DNA from: Rattus norvegicus
Lineage: Eukaryota; Chordata; Mammalia; Rodentia; Muridae
NCBI RefSeq assembly: GCF_036323735.1
Contig: NC_086036.1
Coordinates: 37,566,641 to 37,630,640 of the forward strand
Direction of reading: 5' to 3'
DNA: 64,000 bases
Positions 35,101 through 49,187 of the stretch are shown one piece after another. The position numbers and the translations under genes are program-made. The notes below the pieces were generated by a model, which worked only from the letters and a program-made list of their open reading frames with translations, was not told the DNA's origin and did no database searches. Position 1 is the first letter of the stretch; the number at the start of each line of letters is the position of its first letter.

Positions 35101-37279
35101 TCTATATTGAAAAGCACACTCATACAATCATGTCCCATTGGAAACTCACTGCATTCCCCTAGAAATTTTGATTCCATTCGTGAAAATTTTTCTATATCCC
35201 GAACAGTACACTTATTACTACTGCGGCCTATTGGGAACTAACCGAATTCACCATGTTACTCAGATTCGGCTCACCAAATTTTGATAAATCTTTAGAAGTA
35301 CGCATATTACAAGAGCCTGCTCCTGGGAACTAACTGATTTCACAGAGAAACAGTGTTTCAGATCGTTAAAACGTTCCTCTATCTTGAATAACAAGCTTAT
35401 TACATGGGAATCCTATTGGGAACCTACTGAATTCACCATGATACTTAGATTACTTTCGTAAAATGTTGCTCTATATTGAAAAGCACACTCATACAAGCAT
35501 GTCCCATTGGGAACTCACTGAATTCGCCTTGAAATTTTGATTCCATTCGTGAAAATTTTTCTATATCTCGAACAGTCCACTCAATACTACTGCGGCCTAT
35601 TGGGAACTAACCCAATTCACCATGTTACTCAGATTCGGCTCACCAAATTTTGATAAATGTTTAGAAGTACGCATATTACAAGAGCCTGCTAATGGGAACT
35701 AACTGAATTCACAAAGAAACAGTGTTTCAGTTCGTTAAAACGTTGCACTATCTTGAATAACAAGCTTATTACATGCGAATCCTATTGCGAACCTACTGAA
35801 TTCACCAGGATATTTAGATTCCGTTCCTTCAAATGTTGCTCTATATTGAAAAGCACACTCATAGAAGCATGTCCCATTGGGAACTCACTGAATTCGCCTA
35901 GAAATTTTGATTCCATTCGTGAAAATTTTTCTGTATCTCGAACAGTCCCCTTAATACTACTATGGCCTATTGGGAACTAACCGAATTCACCTTGTTACTC
36001 AGATTCGGCTCACCAAATTTTGATAAATGTTTAGAAGTACGCATATTACAAGAATCTGCTACTGGGAACTAACTGATGTCACAGAGAAACAGTGTTTCAG
36101 ATCGTTAAAACGTTGCTCTATCTTGAATAACAAGCTTATTACATCAGAATCCTATTGGGAACCTACTGAATTCACCACGATACTTAGATTACGTTCGTAA
36201 AATGTTGCTCTATATTGAAAAGCACACTACTACAAGCATGTCCCATTGAGAACTTACGGAATTCGCCTAGAAATTTTGATTCCATTCGTGAAAATTTTTC
36301 TATATCTCGAACAGTCCACTCAATACTACTGCGGCCTATTGGGAACTAACCTCATTCACCATGTTACTCAGATTTGGCTCACCAAATTTTGATCAATCTT
36401 TAGAAGTACCCATATTACAAGAGGCTGCTAATGGGAACTAACTGAATTCACAAAGAAACAGTGTTTCAGTTCGTTAAAACGTTGCTCTATCTTGAACAAC
36501 AAGCTTATTACATCAGAATCCTTTTGGGAACCTACTGAATTCACCATGATACTTAGATTCCGTTCCTTAAAATGTTGCTCTATATTGAAAAGCACACTCA
36601 TACAAGCATGTCCCATTGGGAACTCACCTAATTCGCCTAGAAATTTTGATTCCATTCATGAAAATTTTTTATATCTTGAATAGTCCACTTAATACTACTG
36701 CGGCCTATTGGGAACTAACCCAATTCACCATGTTATTCAGATTCGGCTCACCAAATTTTGATAAATTTTAGAAGTACGCATATTACAAGAGCCTGCTAAT
36801 GGGATCTAACTGAATTCACAAAGAAACAGTGTTTCAGTTCGTTAAAACGTTGCTCTATCTTGAATAACAAGCTTATTACATCAGAATCCTATTGGGAACC
36901 TCCTGAATTCACCATGATACTTAGATTCCGTTCCTTAATATGTTGCTCTATATTAAAAGGACACTCCTACAAGCATGTCCCATTGGGAACTAACTGAATT
37001 CGCCTAGAAATTTTGATGCCATTCGTGAAAATTTTTCTATATCTCGAACAGTCCTCTTAATATTACTGCGGCCTATTGGGAACTAACCGAATTCACCATG
37101 TTACTCAGATTCGGCTCACCAAATTTTGATAAATCTTTAGAAGTATACATAGTACAAGAGCCTGCTACTGGGAACTAACTGAATTCACATAGAAACAGTG
37201 TTTCAGTTCGTTAAAACGTTGCTCTATCTTGAATAACAAGCTTATTACATGGGAATCCTATTGGGAACCTACTGAATTC

Positions 37280-39440
37280 ACCATGATACTTAGATTACGT
37301 TCGTAAAATGTTGCTCTATATTGAAAAGCACAATCCTACAAGCATGTCCCATTGAGAACTTACGGAATTCGCCTAGAAATTTTGATTCCATTCGTGAAAA
37401 TTTTTCTATATCTCGAACAGTCCACCCAATACTACTGCGGCCTATTGGGAACTAACCCCATTCACAATGTTACTCAGATTTGGCTCACCAAATTTTGATC
37501 AATCTTTAGAAGTACGCATATTACAAGAGGCTGCTAATGGGAACTAACTGAATTCACAAAGAAACAGTGTTTCAGTTCGTTAAAACGTTGCTCTATCTTG
37601 AACAACAAGCTTATTACATCAGAATCCTATTGGGAACCTACTGAATTCACCATGATACTTAGATTCCGTTCCTTAAAATGTTGTTATATATTGAAAAGCA
37701 CACTCATACAACCATGTCCCATTGGGAACTCACTGAATTCGCCTAGAAATTTTGATTCCATTCGTGAATATTTTTCTATATCCCGAACAGTCCACTTATT
37801 ACTATTGCGGCCTATTGGGAGCTAACCGAATTCATCATGTTACTCAGATTCGGCTCACCAAATTTTGATAAATCTTTAGAAGTACGCATATTACAAGAGC
37901 CTGCTACTGGGAACTAACTATATTCACAAAGAAACAGTGTTTCAGTTCGTTAAAACGTTGCTCTATCTTGAATAACAAGCTTATTACGTCAGAATCCTAT
38001 TGGGAATCTACTGAATTCACCATGATACTTAGATTCCGTTCCTTAAAATGTTGCTCTATATTGAAAAGCACAGTCATACAATCATGTCCCATTGGAAACT
38101 CACTGCATTCCCCTAGAAATTTTGATTCCATTCGTGAAAATTTTTCTATATCTCAAACAGTCCACTTAATACTACTGCGGCCTGTGGGAACTAACCGAAT
38201 TCACCATGTTACTCAGATTCAGCTCACCAAATTTTGATAAATCTTTAGAAGTACGCATATTACAAGAGCCTGCTACTGGGAACTAACTGTATTCACAAAG
38301 AAACACTGTTTTAGTCGTTAAAACGTTGCTCCATCTTGAATAACAATCTTATTACATGCGAATCCTATTGGGAACCTACTGAATTCACCATGATACTTAG
38401 ATTCCGTTCCATAAAATGTTGCTCTATATTGAAAAGCACACTCATACAAGCATGTCCCATTGGGAACTCACTGAATTCGCCTAGAAATTTGATTCCATTC
38501 ATGAAAATTTTTTATATCTTGAATAGTCCACTTAATACTACTGCGGCCTATTGGGAACTAACCCAATTCACCATGTTATTCAGATTCGGCTCACCAAATT
38601 TTGATAAATTTTAGAAGTACGCATATTACAAGAGCCTGCTAATGGGATCTAACTGAATTCACAAAGAAACAGTGTTTCAGTTCGTTAAAACGTTGCTCTA
38701 TCTTGAATAACAAGCTTATTACATCAGAATCCTATTGGGAACCTCCTGAATTCACCATGATACTTAGATTCCGTTCCTTAATATGTTGCTCTATATTAAA
38801 AGGACACTCCTACAAGCATTTCCCATTGGGAACTAACTGAATTCGCCTAGAAATTTTGATGCCATTCGTGAAAATTTTTCTATATCTCGAACAGTCCACT
38901 TAATATTACTGCGGCCTATTGGGAACTAACCGAATTCACCATGTTACTCAGATTCGGCTCACGAAATTTTGATAAATCTTTAGAAGTATACATAGTACAA
39001 GAGCCTGCTACTGGGAACTAACTGAATTCACTTAGAAACAGTGTTTCAGTTCGTTAAAACGTTGCTCTATCTTGAATAACAAGCTTATTACATCAGAATC
39101 CTATTGGGAACCTACTGAATTCACCTTGATACTTAGATTCCGTTCCTTAACACGTTGTTATATATTGAAAAGCACACTCATACAAGCATGTCCCATTGGC
39201 AACTCACTGAATCAGCCTAGAAATTTTGATTCCATGCGTGAAAATTTTTCTATATAACGAACAGTCCGCTTAATACTACTGCGGCCTATTGGGAACTAAT
39301 CCAATTCACCATGTTACTCAGATTCGGCTCACCAAATTTTGATAAATCTTTAGAAGTACGCATGTTACAAGAACCTGCTACTGGGAACTAACTGAATTAA
39401 CAAAGAAACACTGTTCCAGTTCGTTAAAACGTTGCTCTAT
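37280..39440 (+). repeat. Domain II 6-mer unit, complete copy
   Basis: Six diagnostic monomers in order: one with gattacgttcgtaaaatg and tgagaacttacgg; one with cttgaacaacaagc and gttgttatatattg (from about 37,598); one with gcattcccctag (37,968); one with atatcttgaatag and gataaattttagaag (38,336); one with gaacctcctgaattc, ttaatatgttgc and gatgccattcg (about 38,705); and one with ttaacacgttgttatat (39,072). Confidence 0.75.
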
Positions 39441-40919
39441 CTTGAACAACAAGCTTATTAAATGCGAATCCTATTGGGAACCTACTGAATTCACCATGAT
39501 ACTTAGATTCCGTTCGTAAAATGTTGCTCTATATTGAAAAGCACACTCATACAACCATGTCCCATTGGGAACTCACTGAATTCGCCTAGATATTGTGATT
39601 CCATTCGTGAATATATTTCTATATCCCGAACAGTCCACTTATTACTACTGCGGCCTATTGGGAACTAACCGAATTCATCATGTTACTCAGATTCGGCTCA
39701 CCAAATTTTGATAAATCTTTAGAAGTACGCATATTACAAGAGCCTGCTAATGGGAACTAACTGAATTCACAAAGAAACAGTGTTTCAGTTCTTTAAAACG
39801 TTGCTCTATCTTGAACAACAAGCTTATTACATCAGAATCCTATTGGGAACCTACTGAATTCACCATGATACTTAGATTCCGTTCCTTAAAATGTTGTTAT
39901 ATATTGAAAAGCACACTCATACAAGCATGTCCAATTGGGAACTCACTGAATTCGCCTAGAAATTTTGATTCCATTCGTGAAAATTTTTCTATATACCGAA
40001 CAGTCCACTTATTACTACTGCGGCCTATTGGGAACTCACCGAATTCACCATGTTACTCAGATTCGGCTCAACAAATTTTGATAAATCTTTAGAAGTACGC
40101 ATATTACAAGAATCTGCTACTGGGAACTCACTGATGTCACAGAGAAACAGTGTTTCAGATCGTTAAAACGTTGCTCTATCTTGAATAACAAGCTTATTAC
40201 ATCAGAATCCTATTGGGAACCTACTGAATTCACCATGATATTTAGATTCCGTTCCTTAAAATATTGCTCTATATTGAAAAGCACACTCATACAAGCATGT
40301 CCCATTGGGAACTCAGTGAATTCGCCTAGAAATTTTGATTCCATTCGTGAAAATTTTTCTATATCCCGAACAGTCCACTTATTACTACTGCGGCCTATTG
40401 GGAACTAACCGAATTCACCATGTTACTCAGATTCGGCTCACCAAATTTTGATCAATCTTTAGAAGTACGCATATTACAAGAGCCTGCTAATGGGAACTAA
40501 CTGAATTCACAAAGAAACACTGTTTCAGTTCGTTAAAACGTTGCTCTATCTTGAAAACAAGCTTATTACATGCGAATCCTATTGGGAACCTACTGAATTC
40601 ACCATGATACTTAGATTACGTTCGTAAAATGTTGCTCTATATTGAAAAGCACACTCCTACAAGCATGTCCCATTGAGAACTTACGGAATTCGCCTAGAAA
40701 TTTTGATTCCATTCGTGAAAATTTTTCTATATCTCGAACAGTCCACTCAATACTACTGCGGCCTATTGGGAACTAACCCCATTAAACATGTTACTCAGAT
40801 TCGGCTCACCAAATTTTGATAAATCTTTAGAAGTACGCATATTACAAGAGGCTGCTAATGGGAACTAACTGAATTCACAAAGAAACAGTGTTTCAGTTCG
40901 TTAAAACTTTGCTCTATCT

Positions 40920-42395
40920 TGAACAACAAGCTTATTACATCAGAATCCTATTGGGAACCTACTGAATTCACCATGATACTTAGATTCCGTTCCTTAAAAT
41001 GTTGTTATATATTGAAAAGCACACTCATACAAGCATGTCCCATTGGGAACTCACTGAATTCGCCTAGATATTTTGATTCCATTCGTGAATATTTTTCTAT
41101 ATCCCGAACAGTCCACTTATTACTACTGCGGCCTATTGGGAACTAACCGAATTCATCATGTTACTCAGATTCGGCTCACCAAATTTTGATAAATCTTTAG
41201 TAGTACGCATATTACAAAAGCCTGGTACTGGGAACTAACTATATTCACAAAGAAACAGTGTTTCAGTTCGTTAAAACATTGCTCTATCTTGAATAACAAG
41301 CTTATTACATCAGAATCCTATTGGGAACCTACTGAATTCACCATGATACTTAGATTCCGTTCCTTAAAATGTTGCTCTATATTGAAAAGCACAGTCATAC
41401 AATCATGTCCCATTGGAAACTCACTGCATTCCCCTAGAAATTTTGATTCCATTCGTGAAAATTTTTCTATATCTCAAACAGTCCACTTAATACTACTGCG
41501 GCCTGTGGGAACTAACCGAATTCACCATGTTACTCAGATTCAGCTCACCAAATTTTGATAAATCTTTAGAAGTACGCATATTACAAGAGCCTGCTACTAG
41601 GAACTAACTGTATTCAGAAAGAAACACTGTCTTAGTCGTTAAAACGTTGCTCCATCTTGAATAACAATCTTATTACATGCGAATCCTATTGGGAACCTAC
41701 TGAATTCACCATGATACTTAGATTCCGTTCCTTAAAATGTTGCTCTATAGTGAAAAGCACACTCATACAAGCATGTCCCATTGGGAACTCACTGAATTCG
41801 CCTAGAAATTTTGATTCCATTCATGAAAATTTTTTATATCTTGAATAGTCCACTTAATACTACTGCGGCCTATTGGGAACTAACCGAATTCACCATGTTA
41901 CTCAGATTCGGCTCACCAAATTTTGATAAATCTTTAGAAGTACGCATATTACAAGAGCCTGCTAATGGGATCTAACTGAATTCACAAAGAAACAGTGTTT
42001 CAGTTCGTTAAAACGTTGCTCTATCTTGAATAACAAGCTTATTACATCAGAATCCTATTGGGAACCTCCTGAATTCACCATGATACTTAGATTCCGTTCC
42101 TTAATATGTTGCTCTATATTAAAAGGACACTCCTACAAGCATGTCCCATTGGGAACTAACTGAATTCGCCTAGAAATTTTGATGCCATTCGTGAAAATTT
42201 TTCTATATCTCGAACAGTCCACTCAATACTACTGCGGCCGATTGGGAACTGACCTAATTCACCATGTTACTCAGATTCGGCACACCAAATTTTGATAAAT
42301 CTTTAGAAGTAGACATAGGACAAGAGCCTGCTACTGGGAACTAACTGTATTCACAAAGAAACAGTGTTTCAGTTCGTTAAAACGTTGCTCTATCT
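40920..42395 (+). repeat. Domain II unit lacking two monomers (4-mer)
   Basis: Holds only the middle four monomer types (starts near 40,919, 41,289, 41,657 and 42,025), then joins directly to the next unit at 42,395, 1,476 bp after its start. The third monomer carries a short conversion-like tract at 41,885-41,932. Confidence 0.75.
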
Positions 42396-44608
42396 TGAAC
42401 AACAAGCTTATTACATCAGAATCCTATTGGGAACCTACTGAATTCACCATGATTCTTAGATTCCGTTCCTTAAAATGTTGTTATATATTGAAATGCACAC
42501 TCATACAACCATGTCCCATTGGGAACTCACTGAATTCACCTAGAAATTTTGATTCCATTCGTGAATATTTTTCTATATCCCGAACAGTCCACTTATTACT
42601 ACTGCGGCCTATTGGGAACTAACCGAATTCATCATGTTACTCAGATTCGGCTCACCAAATTTTGATAAATCTTTAGAAGGACGCATATTACAAGAGCCTG
42701 CTACTGGGAACGAACTATATTCACAAAGAAACAGTGTTTCAGTTCGTTAAAACGTTACTCTATCATGAATAACAAGCTTATTACATCAGAATCCTACTGG
42801 GAATCTACTGAATTCACCATGATACTTAGATTCCGTTCCTTAAAATGTTGCTCTATATTGAAAAGCACAGTCATACAATCATGTCCCATTGGAAACTCAC
42901 TGCATTCCCCTAGAAATTTTGATTCCATTCGTGTAAATTTTTCTATATCTCAAACAGTCCACTTAATACTACTGCGGCCTGTGGGAACTAACCGAATTCA
43001 ACATGTTACTCAGATTCAGCTCACCAAATTTTGATAAATCTTTAGAAGTACGCATATTACAAGAGCCTGCTACTGGGAACTAACTGTATTCACAAAGAAA
43101 CACTGTTTTAGTCGTTAAAACGTTGTTCCATCTTGAATAACAATCTTATTACATGCGAATCCTATTGGGAACCTACTGAATTCACCATGATACTTAGATT
43201 CCGTTCCTTAAAATGTTGCTCTATATTGAAAAGCACACTCATACAAGCATGTCCCATTGGGAACTCACTGAATTCGCCTAGAAATTTTGATTCCATTCAT
43301 GAAAATTTTTTATATCTTGAATAGTCCACTTAATACTACTGCGGCCTATTGGGAACTAACCCAATTCACCATGTTATTCAGATTCGGCTCACCAAATTTT
43401 GATAAATTTTAGAAGTACGCATATTACAAGAGCCTGCTAATGGGATCTAACTGAATTAACAAAGAAACAGTGTTTCAGTTCGTTAAAACGTTGCTCTATC
43501 TTGAATAACAAGCTTATTACATCAGAATCCTATTCGGAACCTCCTGAATTCACCATGATACTTAGATTCCGTTCCTTAATATGTTGCTCTATATTAAAAG
43601 GACACTCCTACAAGCATGTCCCATTGGGAACTAACTGAATTCGCCTAGAAATTTTGATGCCATTCGTGAAAATTTTTCTATATCTCGAACAGTCCACTTA
43701 ATATTACTGCGGCCTATTGGGAACTAACCGAATTCACCATGTTACTCAGATACGGCTCACCAAATTTTGATAAATCTTTAGAAGTATACATAGTACAAGA
43801 GCCTGCTACTGGGAACTAACTGAATTCACATAGAAATAGTGTTTCAGTTCGTTAAAACGTTGCTCTATCTTGAATAACAACCTTATTACATCAGAATCCT
43901 ATTGGGAACCTACTGAATTCACCATGATACTTAGATTCCGTTCCTTAACATGTTGTTATATATTGAAAAGCACACTCATACAAGCATGTCCCATTGGCAA
44001 CTCACTGAATTCGCCTAGAAATTTTGATTCCATGCGTGAAAATTTTTCTATATCTCGAACAGTCCGCTTAATACTACTGCGGCCTATTGGGAACTAATCC
44101 AATTCACCATGTTACTCAGATTCGGCTCACCAAATTTTGATAAATCTTTAGAAGTACGCATATTACAAGAGCCTGCTACTGGGAACTAACTGATTTCACA
44201 GAGAAACAGTGTTTCAGATCGTTAAAACGTTGCTCTATTTTGAATAACAATCTTATTACATGGGAATCCTATTGGGAACCTACTGAATTCACCATGATAC
44301 TTAGATTACGTTCGTAAAATGTTGCTCTATATTGAAAAGCACACTCCTACAAGCATGTCCCATTGAGAACTTACGGAATTCGCCTAGAAATTTTGATTCC
44401 ATTCGTGAAATTTTTTCTATATCTCGAACAGTCCACTCAATACTACTGCGGCCTATTGGGAACTAACTCCATTCACCATGTTACTCAGATTTGGCTCACC
44501 AAATTTTGATCAATCTTTAGAAGTACGCATATTACAAGAGGCTGCTAATGGGAACTAACTGAATTCACAAAGAAACAGTGATTCAGTTCGTTAAAACGTT
44601 GCTCTATC
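42395..44608 (+). repeat. Domain II 6-mer unit, copy (2,214 bp)
   Basis: Starts of successive monomer types at 42,395, 42,765, 43,133, about 43,502, 43,870 and about 44,240. The next unit begins at 44,609, exactly 2,214 bp on. Confidence 0.8.
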
Positions 44609-46030
44609 TTGAACAACAAGCTTATTACATCAGAATCCTATTGGGAACCTACTGAATTCACCATGATACTTAGATTCCGTTCCTTAAAATGTTGTTATAT
44701 ATTGAAAAGCACACTCATACAACCATGTCCCATTGGGAACTCACTGAATTCGCCTAGAAATTTTGATTCCATTCGTGAATATTTTTCTATATCCCGAACA
44801 GTCCACTTATTACTACTGCGGCCTATTGGGAACTAACCGAATTCATCATGTTACTCAGATTCGGCTCACCAAATTTTGATAAATCTTTAGAAGTACGCAT
44901 ATTACAATAGCCTGCTACTGGGAACTAACTATATTCACAAAGAAACAGTGTTTCAGTTCGTTAAAACATTGCTCTATCTTGAATAACAAGCTTATTACAT
45001 CAGAATCCTATTGGGAATCTACTGAATTCACCATGATACTTAGATTCCGTTCCTTAAAATGTTGCTCTATATTGAAAAGCACAGTCATACAATCATGTCC
45101 CATTGGAAACTCACTGCATTCCCCTAGAAATTTTGATTCCATTCGTGAAAATTTTTCTATATCTCAAACAGTCCACTTAATACTACTGCGGCCTGTGGGA
45201 ACTAACCGAATTCACCATGTTACTCAGATTCAGCTCACCAAATTTTGATAAATCTTTAGAAGTACGCATATTACAAGAGCCTGCTACTGGGAACTAACTG
45301 TATTCACAAAGAAACACTGTTTTAGTCGTTAAAACGTTGCTCCATCTTGAATAACAATCTTATTACATGCGAATCCTATTGGGAACCTACTGAATTCACC
45401 ATGATACTTAGATTCCGTTCCTTAAAATGTTGCTCTATATTGAAAAGCACACTCATACAAGCATGTCCCATTGGGAACTCACTGAATTCGCCTAGAAATT
45501 TTGATTGCATTCATGAAAATTTTTTATATCTTGAATAGTCCACTTAATACTACTGCGGCCTATTGGGAACTAACCCAATTCACCATGTTATTCAGATTCG
45601 GCTCACCAAATTTTGATAAATTTTAGAAGTACGCATATTACAAGAGCCTGCTAATGGGATCTAACTGAATTCACAAAGAAACAGTGTTTCAGTTCGTTAA
45701 AACGTTGCTCTATCTTGAATAACAAGCTTATTACATCAGAATCCTATTGGGAACCTCCTGAATTCACCATGATACTTAGATTCCGTTCCTTAATATGTTG
45801 CTCTATATTAAAAGGACACTCCTACAAGCATGTCCCATTGGGAACTAACTGAATTCGCCTAGAAATTTTGATGCCATTCGTGAAAATTTTTCTATATCTC
45901 GAACAGTCCACTTAATATTACTGCGGCCTATTGGGAACTAACCGAATTCACCATGTTACTCAGATTCAGCTCACCAAATTTTGATAAATCTTTAGAAGTA
46001 GGCATAGTACAAGAGCCTGCTACTGGGAAC
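44609..46030 (+). repeat. Domain II unit, last partial copy
   Basis: Four monomers (44,609, 44,979, 45,347 and about 45,715) repeat 42,395-43,830 at +2,214 bp. The sequence then changes to domain III types with gttcgttgaaacg. Confidence 0.8.
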
Positions 46031-49000
46031 TAACTGAATTCACATAGAAACAGTGTTTCAGTTCGTTGAAACGTTGCTCTATCTTGAATAACAAGCTAAT
46101 CACATGCGAATCCTATCGGGAACCTACTGAATTCACCATGATACTTAGATTCCGTTCCTTAAAATGTTGCTCTATATTGAAAACCACACTCATACAAGCA
46201 TGTCCCATTGGGAACTCACTGAATTCGCCTAGAAATTTTGATTCCATTCTTGAATATTTTTTTATATCCCGAACAGTCCACTTATTACTACTGCGGCCTA
46301 TTGGGAAGTAAGCGAATTCACCATGTTACTCAGATTCGGCTCACCAAATTTTGATAAATCTTTAGAAGTAGACATAGTACAAGAGACTGACACTGGGAAC
46401 TAACTGAATTCACAGAGTAACAGTGTTTCAGTTCGTTAAAACGTTGCTCTATCTTGAATAACAAGCTTATTCCATGAGAATCCTATTGGGAACCTACTGA
46501 ATTCACCATGATACTTAGATTCCGTTCCTTAAAATGTTGCTCTATAATGAAAAGCACACTCATACAAGCATGTCCCATTGGGAACTCACTGAATTCGCCT
46601 AGAAATTTTGATTCCATTCGTGAATATTTTTCTATATCCCGAACAGTCCACTTTTTACTACTGCGGCCTATTGGGAACTAACCGAATTCACCATGTTACT
46701 CAGATTCGGCTCACCAAATTTTGATAAATCTTTAGAAGTAGACATAGCATAAGAGCCTGCTACTGGGAACTAACTGAATTCACAGAGATACAGTGTTTCA
46801 GTTCGTTGAAACGTTGCTCTTTCTTGAAAAACAAGCTTATTACATCCGAATCCTATTGGGAACCTACTGAATTCACCATGATACTTAGATTCCGTTCCTT
46901 AAAATGTTGCATTATATAGAAAAGCACACTCATACAAGCATGTCCGATTGGGAACTCAATGAATTCGCCTAGAAATTTTGATTCCATTCGTGTAAATTTT
47001 CTAGATCCCGAACAGTCCACTTATTACTACTGCGGCCAATTGGGAACTAACCGAATTCACCATGTTACTCAGATTCGGATCCGGAAATTTAGATAAATCT
47101 TTAGAAGTAGACATAGTACAAGAGCCTACTACTGGGAACTAACTGAATTCACAGAGAAACAGTGTTTCAGTTCGTTAAAACGTTGCTCTATCTTGAATAA
47201 CAAGTTTATTACATGAGAATCCTATTGGGAACCTACTGAATTCACCATGATACTTAGATTCCGTTCCTTAAAATGTTGCTCTATAATGAAAAGCACACTC
47301 ATACAAGCATGTCCCATTGGGAACTCACTGAATTTGCCTAGAAATTTTGATTCCATTCGTGAATATTTTTCTATATCCCGAACAGTCCACTTATTACTAC
47401 TGCGGCCTATTGGGAACTAACCGAATTCACCATGTTACTCAGATTCGTCTCACCAAATTTTGATAAATCTTTAGAAGTACGGATATTCCAAGAGCCTGCT
47501 ACTGGAACTAACTCAGTTCAAAAAGAAACACTTTTTCAATTCATTAAAACGTTGCTCTATCTTGAATAACAAGCTTATTACATGCGAATCCTATTGGGAA
47601 CCTACTGAAATCAACATGATACTTAGATTCCGTTCCTTAAAACGTTGCTCTATATTGAAAAGCACACTCATACAAGCAAGTCCCATTGGGAACTCACTGA
47701 ATTCGCCTAGATATTTTGATTCCATTCGTGAAAATTTTTCTATATCCCGAACAGTCCACTTATTACTACTGCGGCCTATAGGGAACTAACCGAATTCACT
47801 ATGTTACTCAGATTCGGCTCACCAAATTTTGATAAATCTTTAGAAGTAGACATAGTACAAGAGCCTGCTACTGGGAACTAACTGAATTCACAGAGATACA
47901 GTGTTTCAGTTCGTTGAAACGTTGCTCTATCTTGAATAACAAGCTTATTACATGCGAATCCTATTGGGAACCTACTGAATTCACCATGATACTTAGATTC
48001 CTTTCCTTAAAATGTTGCCTTATATAGAAAGCACACTCATACAAGCATGTCCCATTGGGAACTCACTGAATTCGCCTAGAAATTTTGATTCCATTCGTGA
48101 AAATTTTTCTATATCCCGAACAGTCCACTTATTACTACTGCGGCCTATTGGGAACTAACCGAATTCACCATGTTACTTAGATTCGGCTCACCAAATTTTG
48201 ATAAATCTTTAGAAGTAGGCATAGTACAAGAGCCTGCTACTGGGAACTAACTGAATTCACAGAGATACAGCGTTTCAGTTCGTTGAAACGTAGCTCTATC
48301 TTGAATAACAAGCTTATTACATGCGAATCCTATTGGGAACCTACTGAATTCACCATGATACTTAGATTCCTTTCCTTAAATGTTGCACTATATAGAAAAG
48401 CACACTCATACAAGCATGTCCCATTGGGAACTCACTGAATTTGCCTAGAAATTTTGATTCCATTCGTGTAAATTTTCTATATCCCGCACAGTCCACTTAT
48501 TACTACTGCGGCCTATTCGGAACTAACCGAATTCACCATGTTACTCAAATTCGGATCCGGAAATTTTGATTAATCTTTAGAAGTAGACATAGTACAAGAG
48601 CCTACTACTGGGAACTAACTGAATTCACAGAGAAACAGTGTTTCATTTCGTTGAAACGTTGCCCAATGAATAACAAGCTTATTACATGCGAATCCTATTG
48701 CGAACCTACTGAATTCACCATGATACTTAGATTCTGTTCCTTAAAATGTTGCTCTATATTGAAAAGCACACTCATAGAAGCATGTCCCATTGGGAACTCG
48801 CTGAATAACCCCTAGAAATTTTGATTCCATTCGTGAAAATTTTTCTATATCCCGAAGAGTCCACTTATTACTACTGCGGCCTATTGGGAACTAAGCGAAT
48901 TCACCATGTTACTCAGATTCGTCTCAACAAATTTTGATAAATCTTTAGAAGTACGCATATTACAACAGCCTGCTACTGGGAAATAACTGAATTCACAAAG

Positions 49001-49187
49001 AAACAGTGTTTCGGTTCTTTATAACATTGCTCTATCTTGAATAACAAGCTTATTACATGAGAATCCTATTGGGAACCTACTGAAATCAACATGATACTTA
49101 GATTCCGTTCCTTAAAATGTTGCTCTATATTGAAAAGCACACTCATACAAGCATGTGCCATTGGGAACTCACTGAATTCGCCTAGAA
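45865..49187 (+). repeat. 9-monomer unit, full copy (3,323 bp)
   Basis: Repeated at +3,322/3,323 bp (46,066/49,389 and 47,562/50,884). Unique markers include cacatagaaacagtg, gagactgacactgggaac, catagcataagagcc, tctagatcccgaac and ctgaataacccctag. Only scattered base differences separate the two copies. Confidence 0.85.

Larger units (their letters stand above)
33500..46030 (+). repeat. Satellite domain II
   Basis: Defined by gttgttatatattg, gcattcccctag, attttttatatcttgaatag, gataaattttagaag and tgagaacttacgg variants. Its core is a 6-monomer higher-order unit with incomplete copies. Two stretches around 34.3-34.9 kb and 39.8-40.5 kb match at an offset of 5,537 bp (15 monomers). Confidence 0.75.
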
